From JBIQJD01 sp044507695 (GTDB lineage Bacteria > Bacteroidota > Ignavibacteria > Ignavibacteriales > Ignavibacteriaceae), in assembly GCA_044507695.1 (NCBI GenBank), contig JBIQJD010000001.1, positions 186,001 to 250,000 on the forward strand: a stretch of 64,000 bases of DNA. Direction: 5' to 3'. The position numbers were made by a program, and so were the translations under genes. Shown here piece after piece: positions 26,801-35,552 of the stretch. Numbering within the stretch: position 1 is the stretch's first letter; every line of letters starts with the position of its first letter. The notes beneath the pieces were generated by a model that did not search any database, had not been told where the DNA came from, and saw only the letters and a program-made list of their open reading frames with translations.

Positions 26801-28588
26801 ATGAAAACTGCAAAACTATTTTTCTTTTTGTTCTGTTTCTTTGTTGTTTCAACTATGTCATATGCTCAAATTACTTCTGCACAAAACGGCAACTGGTCTG
26901 ATGCTTCAACATGGGTCGGCGGTGTTGTTCCCGGTGCAAGTGATAATGTGGTAATCGCAGATGGTCATACAGTTACTATTGATATTCCAAATGCAACTTG
27001 CAATGATTTAACCGTAGCCGGATATATTTATTTTTCCAACACAACATCCGGTATGGGACTTGTGGTAAATGGAGATGCAGTTATTGAAAACGGTGGACGT
27101 TTGAGAATGGCAAGTTCAACACCAGGAATTCCAATTCTCTATCACTCTGTTGAATTGAAAAAGAATCTTACAGTAAATTCCGGCGGTACTTTTGATATGC
27201 GGCAAACTTCCGGAGCCAACGGAGCTGTTGGAAGAGTTGTTTTTTCAGGCAGTGAAAACAGTGTTATAAATCTTTCACAAACTACGTATTCCAGTAATGC
27301 AGAAGAGTTTAATTCTGTTATTATTGAAAAAACGGGCGATGCAAAAGTTATTCTTCAATCAGGTAATCTCTTCCAGAATAATAATGCTTCCAACGCTGCT
27401 GATACATTATTATTTGTTTCCGGAATTATTGAAACCGGTGAAAACATGTGGGTTCATCTTGCAACCTCAAGCGCTGCAGTGCAAGGTGCATCTTCGGCAA
27501 GTTATATAAACGGAATTCTTGGCCGTGGAATTTCTAACAGTGCAAACAACAGTGTTACAAGAGAATTACCAATTGGCGATGGAACCACATTCAGACCAGT
27601 TGAAATTAAAGTTACTGCACCTGCCAATGCTACAGGCCATTTTGTCTGGGCGCGTGTAGTTAATGAGGACGCGAACACCGGAAGCAGCACATTCTCACCC
27701 GGAATTGATAAAGTTTCACAGAATAGATATTATGAAATAGGGTATATTCAGGGAGCCGGGACCGCAGCAGAAATGCCTGTTTATAAATTTGCACCTGCAT
27801 ACAATAGTGATGATGGTGTTTCAGCAGGCAACATGGATTTGCGCGTAGCATATTCTACAGACAGCCGTGCTTCATGGCAAAACGCCGGCCCGTTTGATCA
27901 TACTACAGATTTATCCAATCTGCCTGCACTAATTGAAAGTGATTCGTTGGATTCTCCTGTTTCGTTAGCAACTGGAACAAGCGTATTTGTTGCGCTTGCA
28001 AGAGCAGCCGGTACAACTACTAATGATGTTCCGGTTGAGCTTACTTCTTTTTCTGCTTCAATCCTAAAAGATAAAATTGAATTGCAATGGATAACTGCAA
28101 CAGAAAAAAATAATTCAGGTTTTGAAGTTGAAAAAAGTGTTGATGGTAAATCTTTCAGCAAGATTGCTTTTGTTCCCGGAGCCGGCACAACAACTGAAAG
28201 CAAATCATATTCATTTACAGATGCAGATGTTTCACCTCAGAAATATTATTACAGGTTAAAACAAATTGATTTTGATGGAACAGTAAATTATTCAAACATT
28301 GTTGAAGTTGATTTTGCTGCTGAATTAAATTTCAGCATGGAGCAGAATTATCCGAATCCATTCAATCCTTCAACAACAATAAGTTTCAGTACAGCTAAAG
28401 AAGTTCAGGTGAAACTTTCAATTATAAATGCACTTGGAGAGACGGTAAAACTGCTGTTAAATGAATTGAAACCGGCTGGATACCATCAGGTAACATTTGA
28501 TGCATCCGGGTTTGAAAGCGGAGTTTATTTCTATAAAATTGAAGCAGGTGATTTTGTTAAAACAAGTAAAATGTTGTTACTAAAATAA
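26801..28588 (+). CDS. G8-like secreted protein with T9SS sorting domain (copy 2)
   Basis: This product is about 595 residues. An in-frame start further upstream exists, but ATG at 26801 directly follows AAGGAGGCAGT and begins a clean signal peptide ending near SYAQ, so it is chosen. The order matches copy 1: G8-like segment (GNWSDASTWVGGVVPG), beta-rich body, FN3-like segment (VELTSFSASILKDKIELQW) and T9SS domain (QNYPNPFNPSTTI). The many shared blocks show a tandem duplication followed by divergence. Function is unknown; the setting among surface lyases points to glycan attachment. Confidence 0.72.
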   Translation: MKTAKLFFFLFCFFVVSTMSYAQITSAQNGNWSDASTWVGGVVPGASDNVVIADGHTVTIDIPNATCNDLTVAGYIYFSNTTSGMGLVVNGDAVIENGGRLRMASSTPGIPILYHSVELKKNLTVNSGGTFDMRQTSGANGAVGRVVFSGSENSVINLSQTTYSSNAEEFNSVIIEKTGDAKVILQSGNLFQNNNASNAADTLLFVSGIIETGENMWVHLATSSAAVQGASSASYINGILGRGISNSANNSVTRELPIGDGTTFRPVEIKVTAPANATGHFVWARVVNEDANTGSSTFSPGIDKVSQNRYYEIGYIQGAGTAAEMPVYKFAPAYNSDDGVSAGNMDLRVAYSTDSRASWQNAGPFDHTTDLSNLPALIESDSLDSPVSLATGTSVFVALARAAGTTTNDVPVELTSFSASILKDKIELQWITATEKNNSGFEVEKSVDGKSFSKIAFVPGAGTTTESKSYSFTDADVSPQKYYYRLKQIDFDGTVNYSNIVEVDFAAELNFSMEQNYPNPFNPSTTISFSTAKEVQVKLSIINALGETVKLLLNELKPAGYHQVTFDASGFESGVYFYKIEAGDFVKTSKMLLLK

Positions 28589-28600
28589 TATTCAATGCAC

Positions 28601-28654
28601 GGGATTGGCTAAAAAGTAATTTTGATATACAAAGAACAATTTTTAGTCAATCCC
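28601..28654 (+). promoter_or_regulatory. Long stem-loop between the surface-protein genes and kduI
   Basis: GGGATTGGCTAAAAA (28601-28615) pairs with TTTTTAGTCAATCCC (28640-28654) over 15 bp, with one G-U wobble and a 24-base loop. It begins 13 bases after the stop of the G8-like gene and ends before the kduI ribosome-binding site. No T-tract follows on the + strand. It may be a transcript-processing or stability element, or an imperfect terminator, separating surface genes from catabolic genes. Confidence 0.6.
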
Positions 28655-28680
28655 ATCATTAAAAAGAGGAAGTTGTAAAA

Positions 28681-29520
28681 ATGGATGTTAGATTTTCTGC
28701 AGATATGAACAGCTACAAAACTATGGGAAGCGATGAACTGCGGAGTGCTTTTCTTATTGATAAGCTTTTTAAAGATGATGAGATTTATCTTCTCTATTCA
28801 GATGTGGATCGTGCAATTATAGGTTCAGCTGTTCCGGTTAGCAAAGATCTTAAACTTGAAAGCAGCAAAAAAGAAATGGCTGCTGATTACTTTGCCGAAC
28901 GCCGCGAGATTGGAATTATAAATATTGGCGGATCCGGTTCGATTAATGCGGATGGTAAATCATTTCAACTTGAAAATAAAGATGCACTTTACATTGGTAA
29001 AGGCACAAAGGAAATTTTATTCAGTTCATCAGGAATTGATAAAAAAAATCCGCCGAAGTTTTACATTGTGAGTTATCCTTCACATAAAGAATACCCGGCT
29101 GCTCTTATGAAATTTACCGAAGCTGAACCAACAAAACTCGGCACATCTGAAGATGCTAATAAGCGGACGATTTATAAATACATCCATACAAACGGAATAA
29201 AGAGCAGCCAGCTTGTAATGGGGTTAACAATACTTGAGCCGGGCAGTGTCTGGAATACAATGCCCGCTCATACTCATCAAAGAAGATCAGAAGTTTACCT
29301 TTATTTTGATATGGATGAAAACTCAGTAATGTTTCACATGATGGGGCTTCCTGATGAAACTCGCCATCTTGTTATAAGAAATCAGCAGGCTGTTATTTCT
29401 CCAAGCTGGTCCATTCATTGTGGTGCAGCAACAAAGAATTATACATTCATCTGGGCAATGGGCGGAGAAAACCAGGCGTTTGATGATATGGATCCGGTAG
29501 CAATGCAAACATTAAAATAA
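28681..29520 (+). CDS. kduI: 5-keto-4-deoxyuronate isomerase KduI
   Basis: The 279-residue length matches known KduI (about 278). The double cupin carries the zinc-site motif AHTHQRRSEVYLYF and the later His in SIHCGAA. KduI turns 4-deoxy-L-threo-5-hexosulose uronate into 3-deoxy-D-glycero-2,5-hexodiulosonate in the cytoplasm, the step before KduD. This branch serves unsaturated glucuronate or galacturonate units, from pectin, glycosaminoglycan or glucuronan, and not classical alginate DEH. It is followed after 12 bases by kduD. GAGGAAG lies before the ATG. Confidence 0.95.
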   Translation: MDVRFSADMNSYKTMGSDELRSAFLIDKLFKDDEIYLLYSDVDRAIIGSAVPVSKDLKLESSKKEMAADYFAERREIGIINIGGSGSINADGKSFQLENKDALYIGKGTKEILFSSSGIDKKNPPKFYIVSYPSHKEYPAALMKFTEAEPTKLGTSEDANKRTIYKYIHTNGIKSSQLVMGLTILEPGSVWNTMPAHTHQRRSEVYLYFDMDENSVMFHMMGLPDETRHLVIRNQQAVISPSWSIHCGAATKNYTFIWAMGGENQAFDDMDPVAMQTLK

Positions 29521-29532
29521 AATTTTAAAAAT

Positions 29533-30300
29533 ATGTTACTCGAAAAATTTAATCTTTCCGGAAAAACTGCGCTTGTTACAGGCTGCAGCAGAGGCATGGG
29601 AAAAGCAATGGCAGAAGCACTTGCTGAAGCCGGTGCTGATATAATAGGTGTTAGTGCATCTCTGCCAAAACAGGGAAGTGATGTTGAAAATTCAATAAAA
29701 AAAACTGGCAGAAATTTTTCAGCTTATCAATGTGATTTTGCTGACCGCAAATCATTATACTCCTTTATTGAACAGGTGAAAAAAGATTTTCCGGTGATTG
29801 ATATTCTCATAAATAATGCCGGAACAATACTTCGTAAACCTGCAGTTGAACATCCCGATGAATACTGGGATAAAGTGTTAGAAGTGAATTTAAATTCTCA
29901 ATTTATTTTAAGCAGAGAAATTGGAAAGGAAATGGTTGGCAGGGGAAGCGGTAAAATAATTTTTATTGCTTCACTCCTTTCTTTTCAGGGCGGAATTACA
30001 GTTCCCGGATATGCTGCAAGCAAAGGCGGAGTTGCTCAGCTGACAATGGCGCTGGCAAATGAATGGGCTTCAAAAGGAGTTAATGTGAATGCAATTGCTC
30101 CCGGTTATGTTGAAACAGATAATACGGAAGCATTGCGTAAGGATAAACAAAGATTTGATGCAATCTCTGCAAGAATTCCTGCGGGAAGATGGGGAAAGCC
30201 TGAAGATTTTAAAGGTCCTGCAGTTTTTCTCGCATCCGCCGCTTCAGATTATGTTAACGGAACAGTACTTATTGTTGATGGTGGATGGATGGGAAGATAA
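29533..30300 (+). CDS. kduD: 2-dehydro-3-deoxy-D-gluconate 5-dehydrogenase KduD (SDR)
   Basis: This 255-residue classical SDR shows the cofactor motif TGCSRGMGKAMAEALAEAGA, NNAGT and the catalytic S...YAASK. It begins FNLSGKTALVTG, as KduD proteins do, and follows kduI directly. It reduces 3-deoxy-D-glycero-2,5-hexodiulosonate to 2-keto-3-deoxygluconate (KDG) with NAD(P)H. Other SDR functions cannot be fully excluded from sequence alone, but the kduI-kduD-eda-kdgK order makes this assignment strong. Confidence 0.9.
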   Translation: MLLEKFNLSGKTALVTGCSRGMGKAMAEALAEAGADIIGVSASLPKQGSDVENSIKKTGRNFSAYQCDFADRKSLYSFIEQVKKDFPVIDILINNAGTILRKPAVEHPDEYWDKVLEVNLNSQFILSREIGKEMVGRGSGKIIFIASLLSFQGGITVPGYAASKGGVAQLTMALANEWASKGVNVNAIAPGYVETDNTEALRKDKQRFDAISARIPAGRWGKPEDFKGPAVFLASAASDYVNGTVLIVDGGWMGR

Positions 30301-30342
30301 CAATCATTTAACTGAAAGAATAAAATTATCCGGAGATGAAAA

Positions 30343-30999
30343 TTGCGTGAACAAATTATAAATCAGATTATAGAAAATGGTGCTATTGCTGTAATAAGAC
30401 TTCCTGAGCCGCACAAAATGATTCATGTAGCTGAGGCACTTTATGAAGGCGGCGTGAAGTCAATCGAAATAACAATGAGTACTCCAAATGCAATTGAAGT
30501 GCTTGGCAATGCTTCCCAAAAATTAGGTGATAAAATATTATTTGGTGTTGGAACTGTTTTAAATGCAGAAACAGCCAGAGCTGCAATTGATAACGGAGCA
30601 AAGTATGTTGTTAGTCCGGTTTTTAAACAGGAAATACTTGATGAAGCCCATAGGCAAAACATTCCGGTAATGCCTGGTGCATTTTCTCCAACTGAAATTT
30701 TAACTGCCTTTGAAGCGGGAGCAGATATAGTTAAAGTGTTTCCTGCAGATATTCTTGGAATGGCATACTTTAAAGCAGTTCTTGCACCTTTGCCCCATTT
30801 AAAACTAATGCCAACTGGCGGAGTGAATCTTACGAATGCAGGAGAGTGGCTTAAATCAGGTGCGTGCGCAGTTGGCGTAGGCAGTGCTTTGGTAGATAAT
30901 ACCGCAATTAAAAATGAAGAATATGCTCAACTCACTGCGAATGCAAAAATTTTAATGAATAGTATAAATTCATTCCGTGAAAAAAATAATAAGGGATAA
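30343..30999 (+). CDS. eda: KDPG aldolase (2-dehydro-3-deoxyphosphogluconate aldolase)
   Basis: The 218-residue class I aldolase has Glu42 in SIEITM, PGAFSPTE, and the Schiff-base Lys131 in VKVFPAD, followed by MPTGGV. It splits KDPG into pyruvate and glyceraldehyde-3-phosphate, the last step of uronate breakdown in this locus. The start is TTG at 30343, after CGGAGATG. It lies six bases before the KDG kinase that supplies its substrate. Confidence 0.94.
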   Translation: MREQIINQIIENGAIAVIRLPEPHKMIHVAEALYEGGVKSIEITMSTPNAIEVLGNASQKLGDKILFGVGTVLNAETARAAIDNGAKYVVSPVFKQEILDEAHRQNIPVMPGAFSPTEILTAFEAGADIVKVFPADILGMAYFKAVLAPLPHLKLMPTGGVNLTNAGEWLKSGACAVGVGSALVDNTAIKNEEYAQLTANAKILMNSINSFREKNNKG

Positions 31000-31005
31000 A
31001 GTAGA

Positions 31006-32040
31006 ATGAAGAAAAAGGTAGTTACTTTCGGGGAAATTATGCTTCGCCTTTCAACTCCGGGTTACAGCAGATTTGTTCAATCACAATCTTTCGATGTTAC
31101 CTTCGGCGGTGGTGAAGCAAATGTTGCTGTATCGCTTTCCAATTACGGATTGGAATCATACTTCGTTACAAAACTTCCTAAACATGAAATAGGACAGGCT
31201 GCAGTAAATCACCTCAGGCGTTTCGGAGTTAAAGATGATTTTATTATCCGCGGTGGTGATAGAATCGGAATTTATTTCCTTGAAACCGGTGCAAGTCAGA
31301 GAGCTTCAAAAGTAATTTATGATAGGGCTAATTCAGCGGTGAGCGGATTAAAAAATGATGAAATAAACTGGGATAAAATTTTTACTGACGCTGATTGGTT
31401 TCATTGGACGGGAATTACGCCGGCTCTCGGCAAATTAGTACAGGATTGTTTGAAGCAGGCTTGTATAACCGCAAAATCAAAAAATGTAAAGATTAGCTGC
31501 GATCTTAATTTCAGAAAAAAAATGTGGACAGAAAAAGAAGCCCAATCAGTTATGATTCCGCTTATGGAATATGTTGATGTATGTATTGCCAATGAAGAAG
31601 ATGCGGAGAAGAGTCTTGGAATGCACGCTGAACAAACCAACATTGAAAGCGCTGAATTGAGCGAATCGGGTTACTTTGAACTTGCCAAACAATTAAAATC
31701 AAAATACGATTTTGAAGCAGTAGCAATAACGTTAAGAGAAAGTTTTTCTGCATCAAGAAACGGATGGAGCGCGCTGCTGCATGATGATAAAGATTGCAAG
31801 GAACCATACCGTTCAAAAATTTATGATATAACTATTGTTGATAGAGTGGGCGGTGGAGACGCTTTTGCATCAGGTTTAATTTATGGATTACTCACTAAAG
31901 ATAATTCAAAGGATGCACTGGAATTTGCAGTTGCAGCATCCTGCCTGAAGCAAACAATTCCCGGAGATTTTAATCATGTATCACTTGATGAAGTTGAAAA
32001 ACTTGCAAAGGGTGATGCATCAGGAAGAGTTGAAAGATAA
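31006..32040 (+). CDS. kdgK: 2-keto-3-deoxygluconate (KDG) kinase
   Basis: This 344-residue PfkB-family sugar kinase has the N-terminal GGGEANVAVSLSNYGLES and the C-terminal signature DRVGGGDAFASG, with the catalytic-base Asp at 285. It phosphorylates KDG to KDPG with ATP, linking both the KduI/KduD and the DEH-reductase branches to the aldolase encoded just upstream. It sits six bases after eda. Of the PfkB sugar kinases, a KDG kinase fits best given the neighbours. Confidence 0.9.
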   Translation: MKKKVVTFGEIMLRLSTPGYSRFVQSQSFDVTFGGGEANVAVSLSNYGLESYFVTKLPKHEIGQAAVNHLRRFGVKDDFIIRGGDRIGIYFLETGASQRASKVIYDRANSAVSGLKNDEINWDKIFTDADWFHWTGITPALGKLVQDCLKQACITAKSKNVKISCDLNFRKKMWTEKEAQSVMIPLMEYVDVCIANEEDAEKSLGMHAEQTNIESAELSESGYFELAKQLKSKYDFEAVAITLRESFSASRNGWSALLHDDKDCKEPYRSKIYDITIVDRVGGGDAFASGLIYGLLTKDNSKDALEFAVAASCLKQTIPGDFNHVSLDEVEKLAKGDASGRVER

Positions 32041-32092
32041 TTTATTAACTGAAAATTATTTGCCGCAGATTTTAAATTAAAACAGTTGCTGC

Positions 32093-32098
32093 TATAAT
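32093..32098 (+). promoter_or_regulatory. Possible internal promoter (-10 box TATAAT) before the SDR gene
   Basis: The 170-base gap between kdgK and the next gene has a consensus TATAAT at 32093-32098 but only a weak -35 (TTTTAA at 32070-32075). The 10-base direct repeat ATTAACAATC occurs at 32150-32159 and 32176-32185, between this box and the gene start. This is suggestive of a second transcription start with a regulator site. Confidence 0.35.
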
Positions 32099-32210
32099 GT
32101 TGTATCCTAAAAATCAAAAGGAATTTTTATTAAGCAAAGTTAAAATCCGATTAACAATCTTAAAGTAAAGAAACAATTAACAATCAACATGAAATTATAA
32201 TACGGAGTAA

Positions 32211-32969
32211 ATGATGATAAATCTTAAAAATAAAATTGCATTTGTTACCGGAGGCGGAAGAGATATTGGTAAAGAAGTAAGTAAAAGACTCGCTTCCTGT
32301 GGGGCAAATGTTTTTGTTAATTACTATCAAAGCAAGGAAGAAGGTGAAAAAACTGTTAGGGAAATCAATGAAGCCGGCGGAACTGCAGTTGGCGTTGCCG
32401 CTGATCTTACAAAACCCGAAGAAGTAAAAAACACTGTTGCAAAGTGCATAGCAGAATTTGGCAGCAGGATTGATATACTTGTGAATGTAATTGGCGGATT
32501 AGTAGCGCGAAAAACAATGGAAGAAATGGATGAACAGTTCTGGGATTTTGTAATCGGATTAAATTTAAAAACAGCATTCCTTACAACAAAAGAAGTCCTG
32601 CCTTACATGCAATCCGGAGGCGCAATAGTAAATTTCTCTTCACAGGCTGCACGCGATGGCGGCGGACCCGGCGCTATTGCTTATGCAACTTCCAAAGGCG
32701 GGATATTAACTTTTACAAAGGGACTTGCAAAAGAATTGGGACCCAAAGGAATACGAGTTAATTGTGTTTCTCCGGGAATGATTAACACTACATTTCATAA
32801 CACTTTCACAAAGCCGGAAGTTAGACAAAAAGTTGCTGCTGCTACTCCACTAAGAAGAGAAGGTGAAGCGGCTGAAGTGGCTGATCTTGTTGCATATCTT
32901 GTTTCAGATAAAGCATCATTTATTACCGGTGCGTCAATCGAGATTAACGGCGGAACATATTTTATTTAA
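32211..32969 (+). CDS. SDR oxidoreductase, probable DEH reductase (DEH to KDG)
   Basis: The 252-residue SDR shows TGGGRDIGKEVSKRLASCGA, NVIGGLVARKT, NFSSQAARDGGGPGAIAYATSKGG (catalytic Ser, Tyr and Lys) and PGMINTTFH. The GGGRDIG and GGLVARKT forms resemble SDRs found next to alginate lyases in marine Bacteroidota, which reduce 4-deoxy-L-erythro-5-hexoseulose uronate (DEH) to KDG. PL17 is encoded 17 bases downstream, which supports this. It is distinct from KduD, so the locus holds two uronate reductases. Two ATGs (32211, 32214) are possible starts. Confidence 0.82.
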   Translation: MMINLKNKIAFVTGGGRDIGKEVSKRLASCGANVFVNYYQSKEEGEKTVREINEAGGTAVGVAADLTKPEEVKNTVAKCIAEFGSRIDILVNVIGGLVARKTMEEMDEQFWDFVIGLNLKTAFLTTKEVLPYMQSGGAIVNFSSQAARDGGGPGAIAYATSKGGILTFTKGLAKELGPKGIRVNCVSPGMINTTFHNTFTKPEVRQKVAAATPLRREGEAAEVADLVAYLVSDKASFITGASIEINGGTYFI

Positions 32970-32986
32970 TTAATAATGAGAGTGTA

Positions 32987-35167
32987 ATGAAATTCATCTT
33001 TTCATTTTTATTTTTAATCACCATAACAGTAACTGCACAGAGGAGTCATCCCAATCTTGTTTTAACAAAGTCAGCAGTTGAAGAAATAAAATCCGCATTG
33101 GGTACAGCTCCGTTATTTGATAAATCTTATAACGAAGCAAAACAAATGGTTGATGCGGCGATTGCAAATCCCAAAGATGTTCCTTTACCAAAAGACCCTG
33201 GCGGTGGTTACACGCACGAAAAGCACAAGCAAAATTATAATGAGATGTATTATGCCGGCATTCTTTTTCAAATTACAGGAGAAGAAAAATATGCAGCATT
33301 CATAAAGGAATTACTAGATAAATATGCAGAGTTCTATCCCGATTTGAAAAATCATCCGGAGGCAAAAGAGCAGGCGCCGGGCAGATTATTCTGGCAATCA
33401 TTAAATGAAACTGTTTGGCTGCTCCATACAATTCAGGCTTACGATTGCATTTATGATTGGCTTTCTCCCGCAGACCGCAAAAAGTATGAGGAAAGAATTT
33501 TTCTGCCGATGACAAAATTCTTTGTTGAAGAAACCGAACATGAATTTAATCTGATTCATAATCACGGTACGTGGATGGTTGCCTGCGTTGGAATGACCGG
33601 AATGGTTTTAGGTAATCAGGATCTTATTGAAAAATCGCTCTACGGTTCTCACAAAGATGGAAATGGCGGTTTTCTGCAGCAGCTTCAGTTGTTGTTTTCT
33701 CCGGATGGATATTATACAGAAGGCGGATATTATGTAAGATATGCTTTGTGGCCTTTCTTCATTTTTGCAGAATCAATTCACAACACATTACCTGATATAA
33801 AAATCTATAATTACCATGATCAGATCTTAAAGAAAGCATTTTATTCTGCACTGCAGGTAACATATACTAACGGTGAATTTATCCCGATCAACGATGCATT
33901 AAAAGAAAAAACTTTCCACTCCGTGGAAATGATTTATGCTCTTAATTTTGTTTATGATCATTACGGCGCTGATGAGCAACTATTAAGCATTGCAAAGCGG
34001 CAGGGAAGCGTAACATTAACAGGCGGCGGAATTAAGGTTGCAAAAGATTTAAATACAATAAAGAATATTCCGGAATTTAACTGGAAGAGTGTTGAATACA
34101 CAGATGGTGCTAATGGTGATGAAGGAGGTGTTTCTATTTTGCGATGGGGTGATCCTTCAGATCAGTCTGCAATGCTTTTTAAATATGGATCTCATGGACT
34201 TTCACACGGCCACTTTGACAAACTTCAGATGCTCTTTTATGATCAGGGAAGAGAAATAATTCAGGATTACGGCGCAGCAAGATTTTTAAATGTTGAACAA
34301 AAATCGGGCGGACGATACCTGAAAGAAAATAATTCATACGCAATGCAAACAGTTGCACACAACACCGTTGTGGTGGATGAAAAATCTCACTTCAATGGTG
34401 AAAGATCTAGATCGGAAAAGCATCATCCTGATAGATATTATGTTAATCTTGATGATCCCAATTTTCAGGTAACGAGTGCAAAAGCAGACAGCGTATATGA
34501 AGGTGTTCAATTCCACAGAACAATTGCAATGGTGAAGGATGAAAATCTCAGCAAGCCAATATTAATTGACATATTCAGAATTAATTCAGAAGAAGAACAC
34601 CAATATGATTTGCCGTTTTATTATATGGGACATTTCATTTACTCCAATTTTGAATACAATCCATTTTCTAAAGAGCGTACGATTCTCGGAGCTAAAAACG
34701 GTTATCAGCATTTGTGGAAAACTGCTGAAGCAGATCCGCAATCCACATCAACTTTTACCTGGCTGAATGGTACGAGGTATTATTCAATCACTTCAAACAC
34801 AAAGCCGGGTGATAAAATATTTTTTACAGAGATTGGCGCATCAGATCCAAATTATAATTTGCGGAATGAACAGGGAATTATGATTCGCACAAAAGCAAAA
34901 GATCATGTGTTCGCTTCAATAATAGAACCTCATGGTGAATTTAATCCTACACTTGAATATTCTTTTAATTCATACAGCAGTTTTGAAGAGATAAAGGTTC
35001 TTCAATCAGATGAGAATTATACGGTTGTAAATATTAAAGGACGGGATAATCTTAACTGGATTTTCATCATTATAAATAATAATTCTGATGAAACCGCTCA
35101 GCATGAAATCAGCTTAAACGGCAGAGCGTATAAATGGACTGGTCCGGTGAAATTATTTAAAAATTAG
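32987..35167 (+). CDS. PL17 oligoalginate lyase (exo-type), periplasmic
   Basis: The 726-residue protein has a signal peptide cleaved near TVTAQ, an alpha/alpha-toroid (about 20-360) and a heparinase II/III-like beta-sandwich (about 370-726). Family residues are visible: Asn192-His193 in HNHGTW and Tyr249 in GGYYVRY, with the same 56-residue His-to-Tyr spacing as Saccharophagus Alg17C, and HGLSHGHFDKL in the C-terminal part. PL17 enzymes trim alginate oligomers from the end to unsaturated monomers. There is no T9SS tail, so it is likely periplasmic, acting after TonB import. Confidence 0.9.
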   Translation: MKFIFSFLFLITITVTAQRSHPNLVLTKSAVEEIKSALGTAPLFDKSYNEAKQMVDAAIANPKDVPLPKDPGGGYTHEKHKQNYNEMYYAGILFQITGEEKYAAFIKELLDKYAEFYPDLKNHPEAKEQAPGRLFWQSLNETVWLLHTIQAYDCIYDWLSPADRKKYEERIFLPMTKFFVEETEHEFNLIHNHGTWMVACVGMTGMVLGNQDLIEKSLYGSHKDGNGGFLQQLQLLFSPDGYYTEGGYYVRYALWPFFIFAESIHNTLPDIKIYNYHDQILKKAFYSALQVTYTNGEFIPINDALKEKTFHSVEMIYALNFVYDHYGADEQLLSIAKRQGSVTLTGGGIKVAKDLNTIKNIPEFNWKSVEYTDGANGDEGGVSILRWGDPSDQSAMLFKYGSHGLSHGHFDKLQMLFYDQGREIIQDYGAARFLNVEQKSGGRYLKENNSYAMQTVAHNTVVVDEKSHFNGERSRSEKHHPDRYYVNLDDPNFQVTSAKADSVYEGVQFHRTIAMVKDENLSKPILIDIFRINSEEEHQYDLPFYYMGHFIYSNFEYNPFSKERTILGAKNGYQHLWKTAEADPQSTSTFTWLNGTRYYSITSNTKPGDKIFFTEIGASDPNYNLRNEQGIMIRTKAKDHVFASIIEPHGEFNPTLEYSFNSYSSFEEIKVLQSDENYTVVNIKGRDNLNWIFIIINNNSDETAQHEISLNGRAYKWTGPVKLFKN

Positions 35168-35200
35168 AAATCAATTATCGTTAATAAATCAGGAGATAGA

Positions 35201-35539
35201 ATGAATAATAAAGTATTCATTGAGGGAGATTCGCTTCCATGGGAAGATGCCGGGGAAGGTGTGAAAAGAAAAATTTTGGGATATGATAATAACCTCATGA
35301 TGGTTGATGTTAATTTCTGTAAAGATAGTATTGGTTATGTTCATGCACATCCGCATACACAGGTAACCTATGTTGCTAAAGGTAAATTTGAAGTTGAAAT
35401 TGACGGACAGAAAAAAATTCTATCTCAGGGAGATTGTTTTTTTATTCCTCCTCATGCAAAACACGGAGTTGTTTGTCTTGAAGAAGGAAAACTTATTGAT
35501 GTATTTACACCGTACCGGGAAGATTTTGTAAATAAATAA
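35201..35539 (+). CDS. kdgF: KdgF, cupin that linearises unsaturated uronates
   Basis: The 112-residue single-domain cupin carries HAHPHTQVTYVAKG (48-61), GDCFFIPPHAKHGV (77-90) and the terminal VFTPYREDFV, the pattern seen in KdgF. KdgF converts 4,5-unsaturated monouronates to their open-chain ketouronate forms, which then enter the KduI or DEH-reductase steps. Its placement after PL17 and before the transporter fits. AGGAG precedes the ATG. Generic cupin isomerases look similar, but the RxDF ending and the context make KdgF likely. Confidence 0.88.
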   Translation: MNNKVFIEGDSLPWEDAGEGVKRKILGYDNNLMMVDVNFCKDSIGYVHAHPHTQVTYVAKGKFEVEIDGQKKILSQGDCFFIPPHAKHGVVCLEEGKLIDVFTPYREDFVNK

Positions 35540-35552
35540 TCAGGAGCTCATC

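Noticed and set aside
27898..28203. 101-residue - strand frame inside the second G8-like gene
   Set aside because: Antisense shadow of an FN3-like coding region; no promoter or ribosome-binding site.
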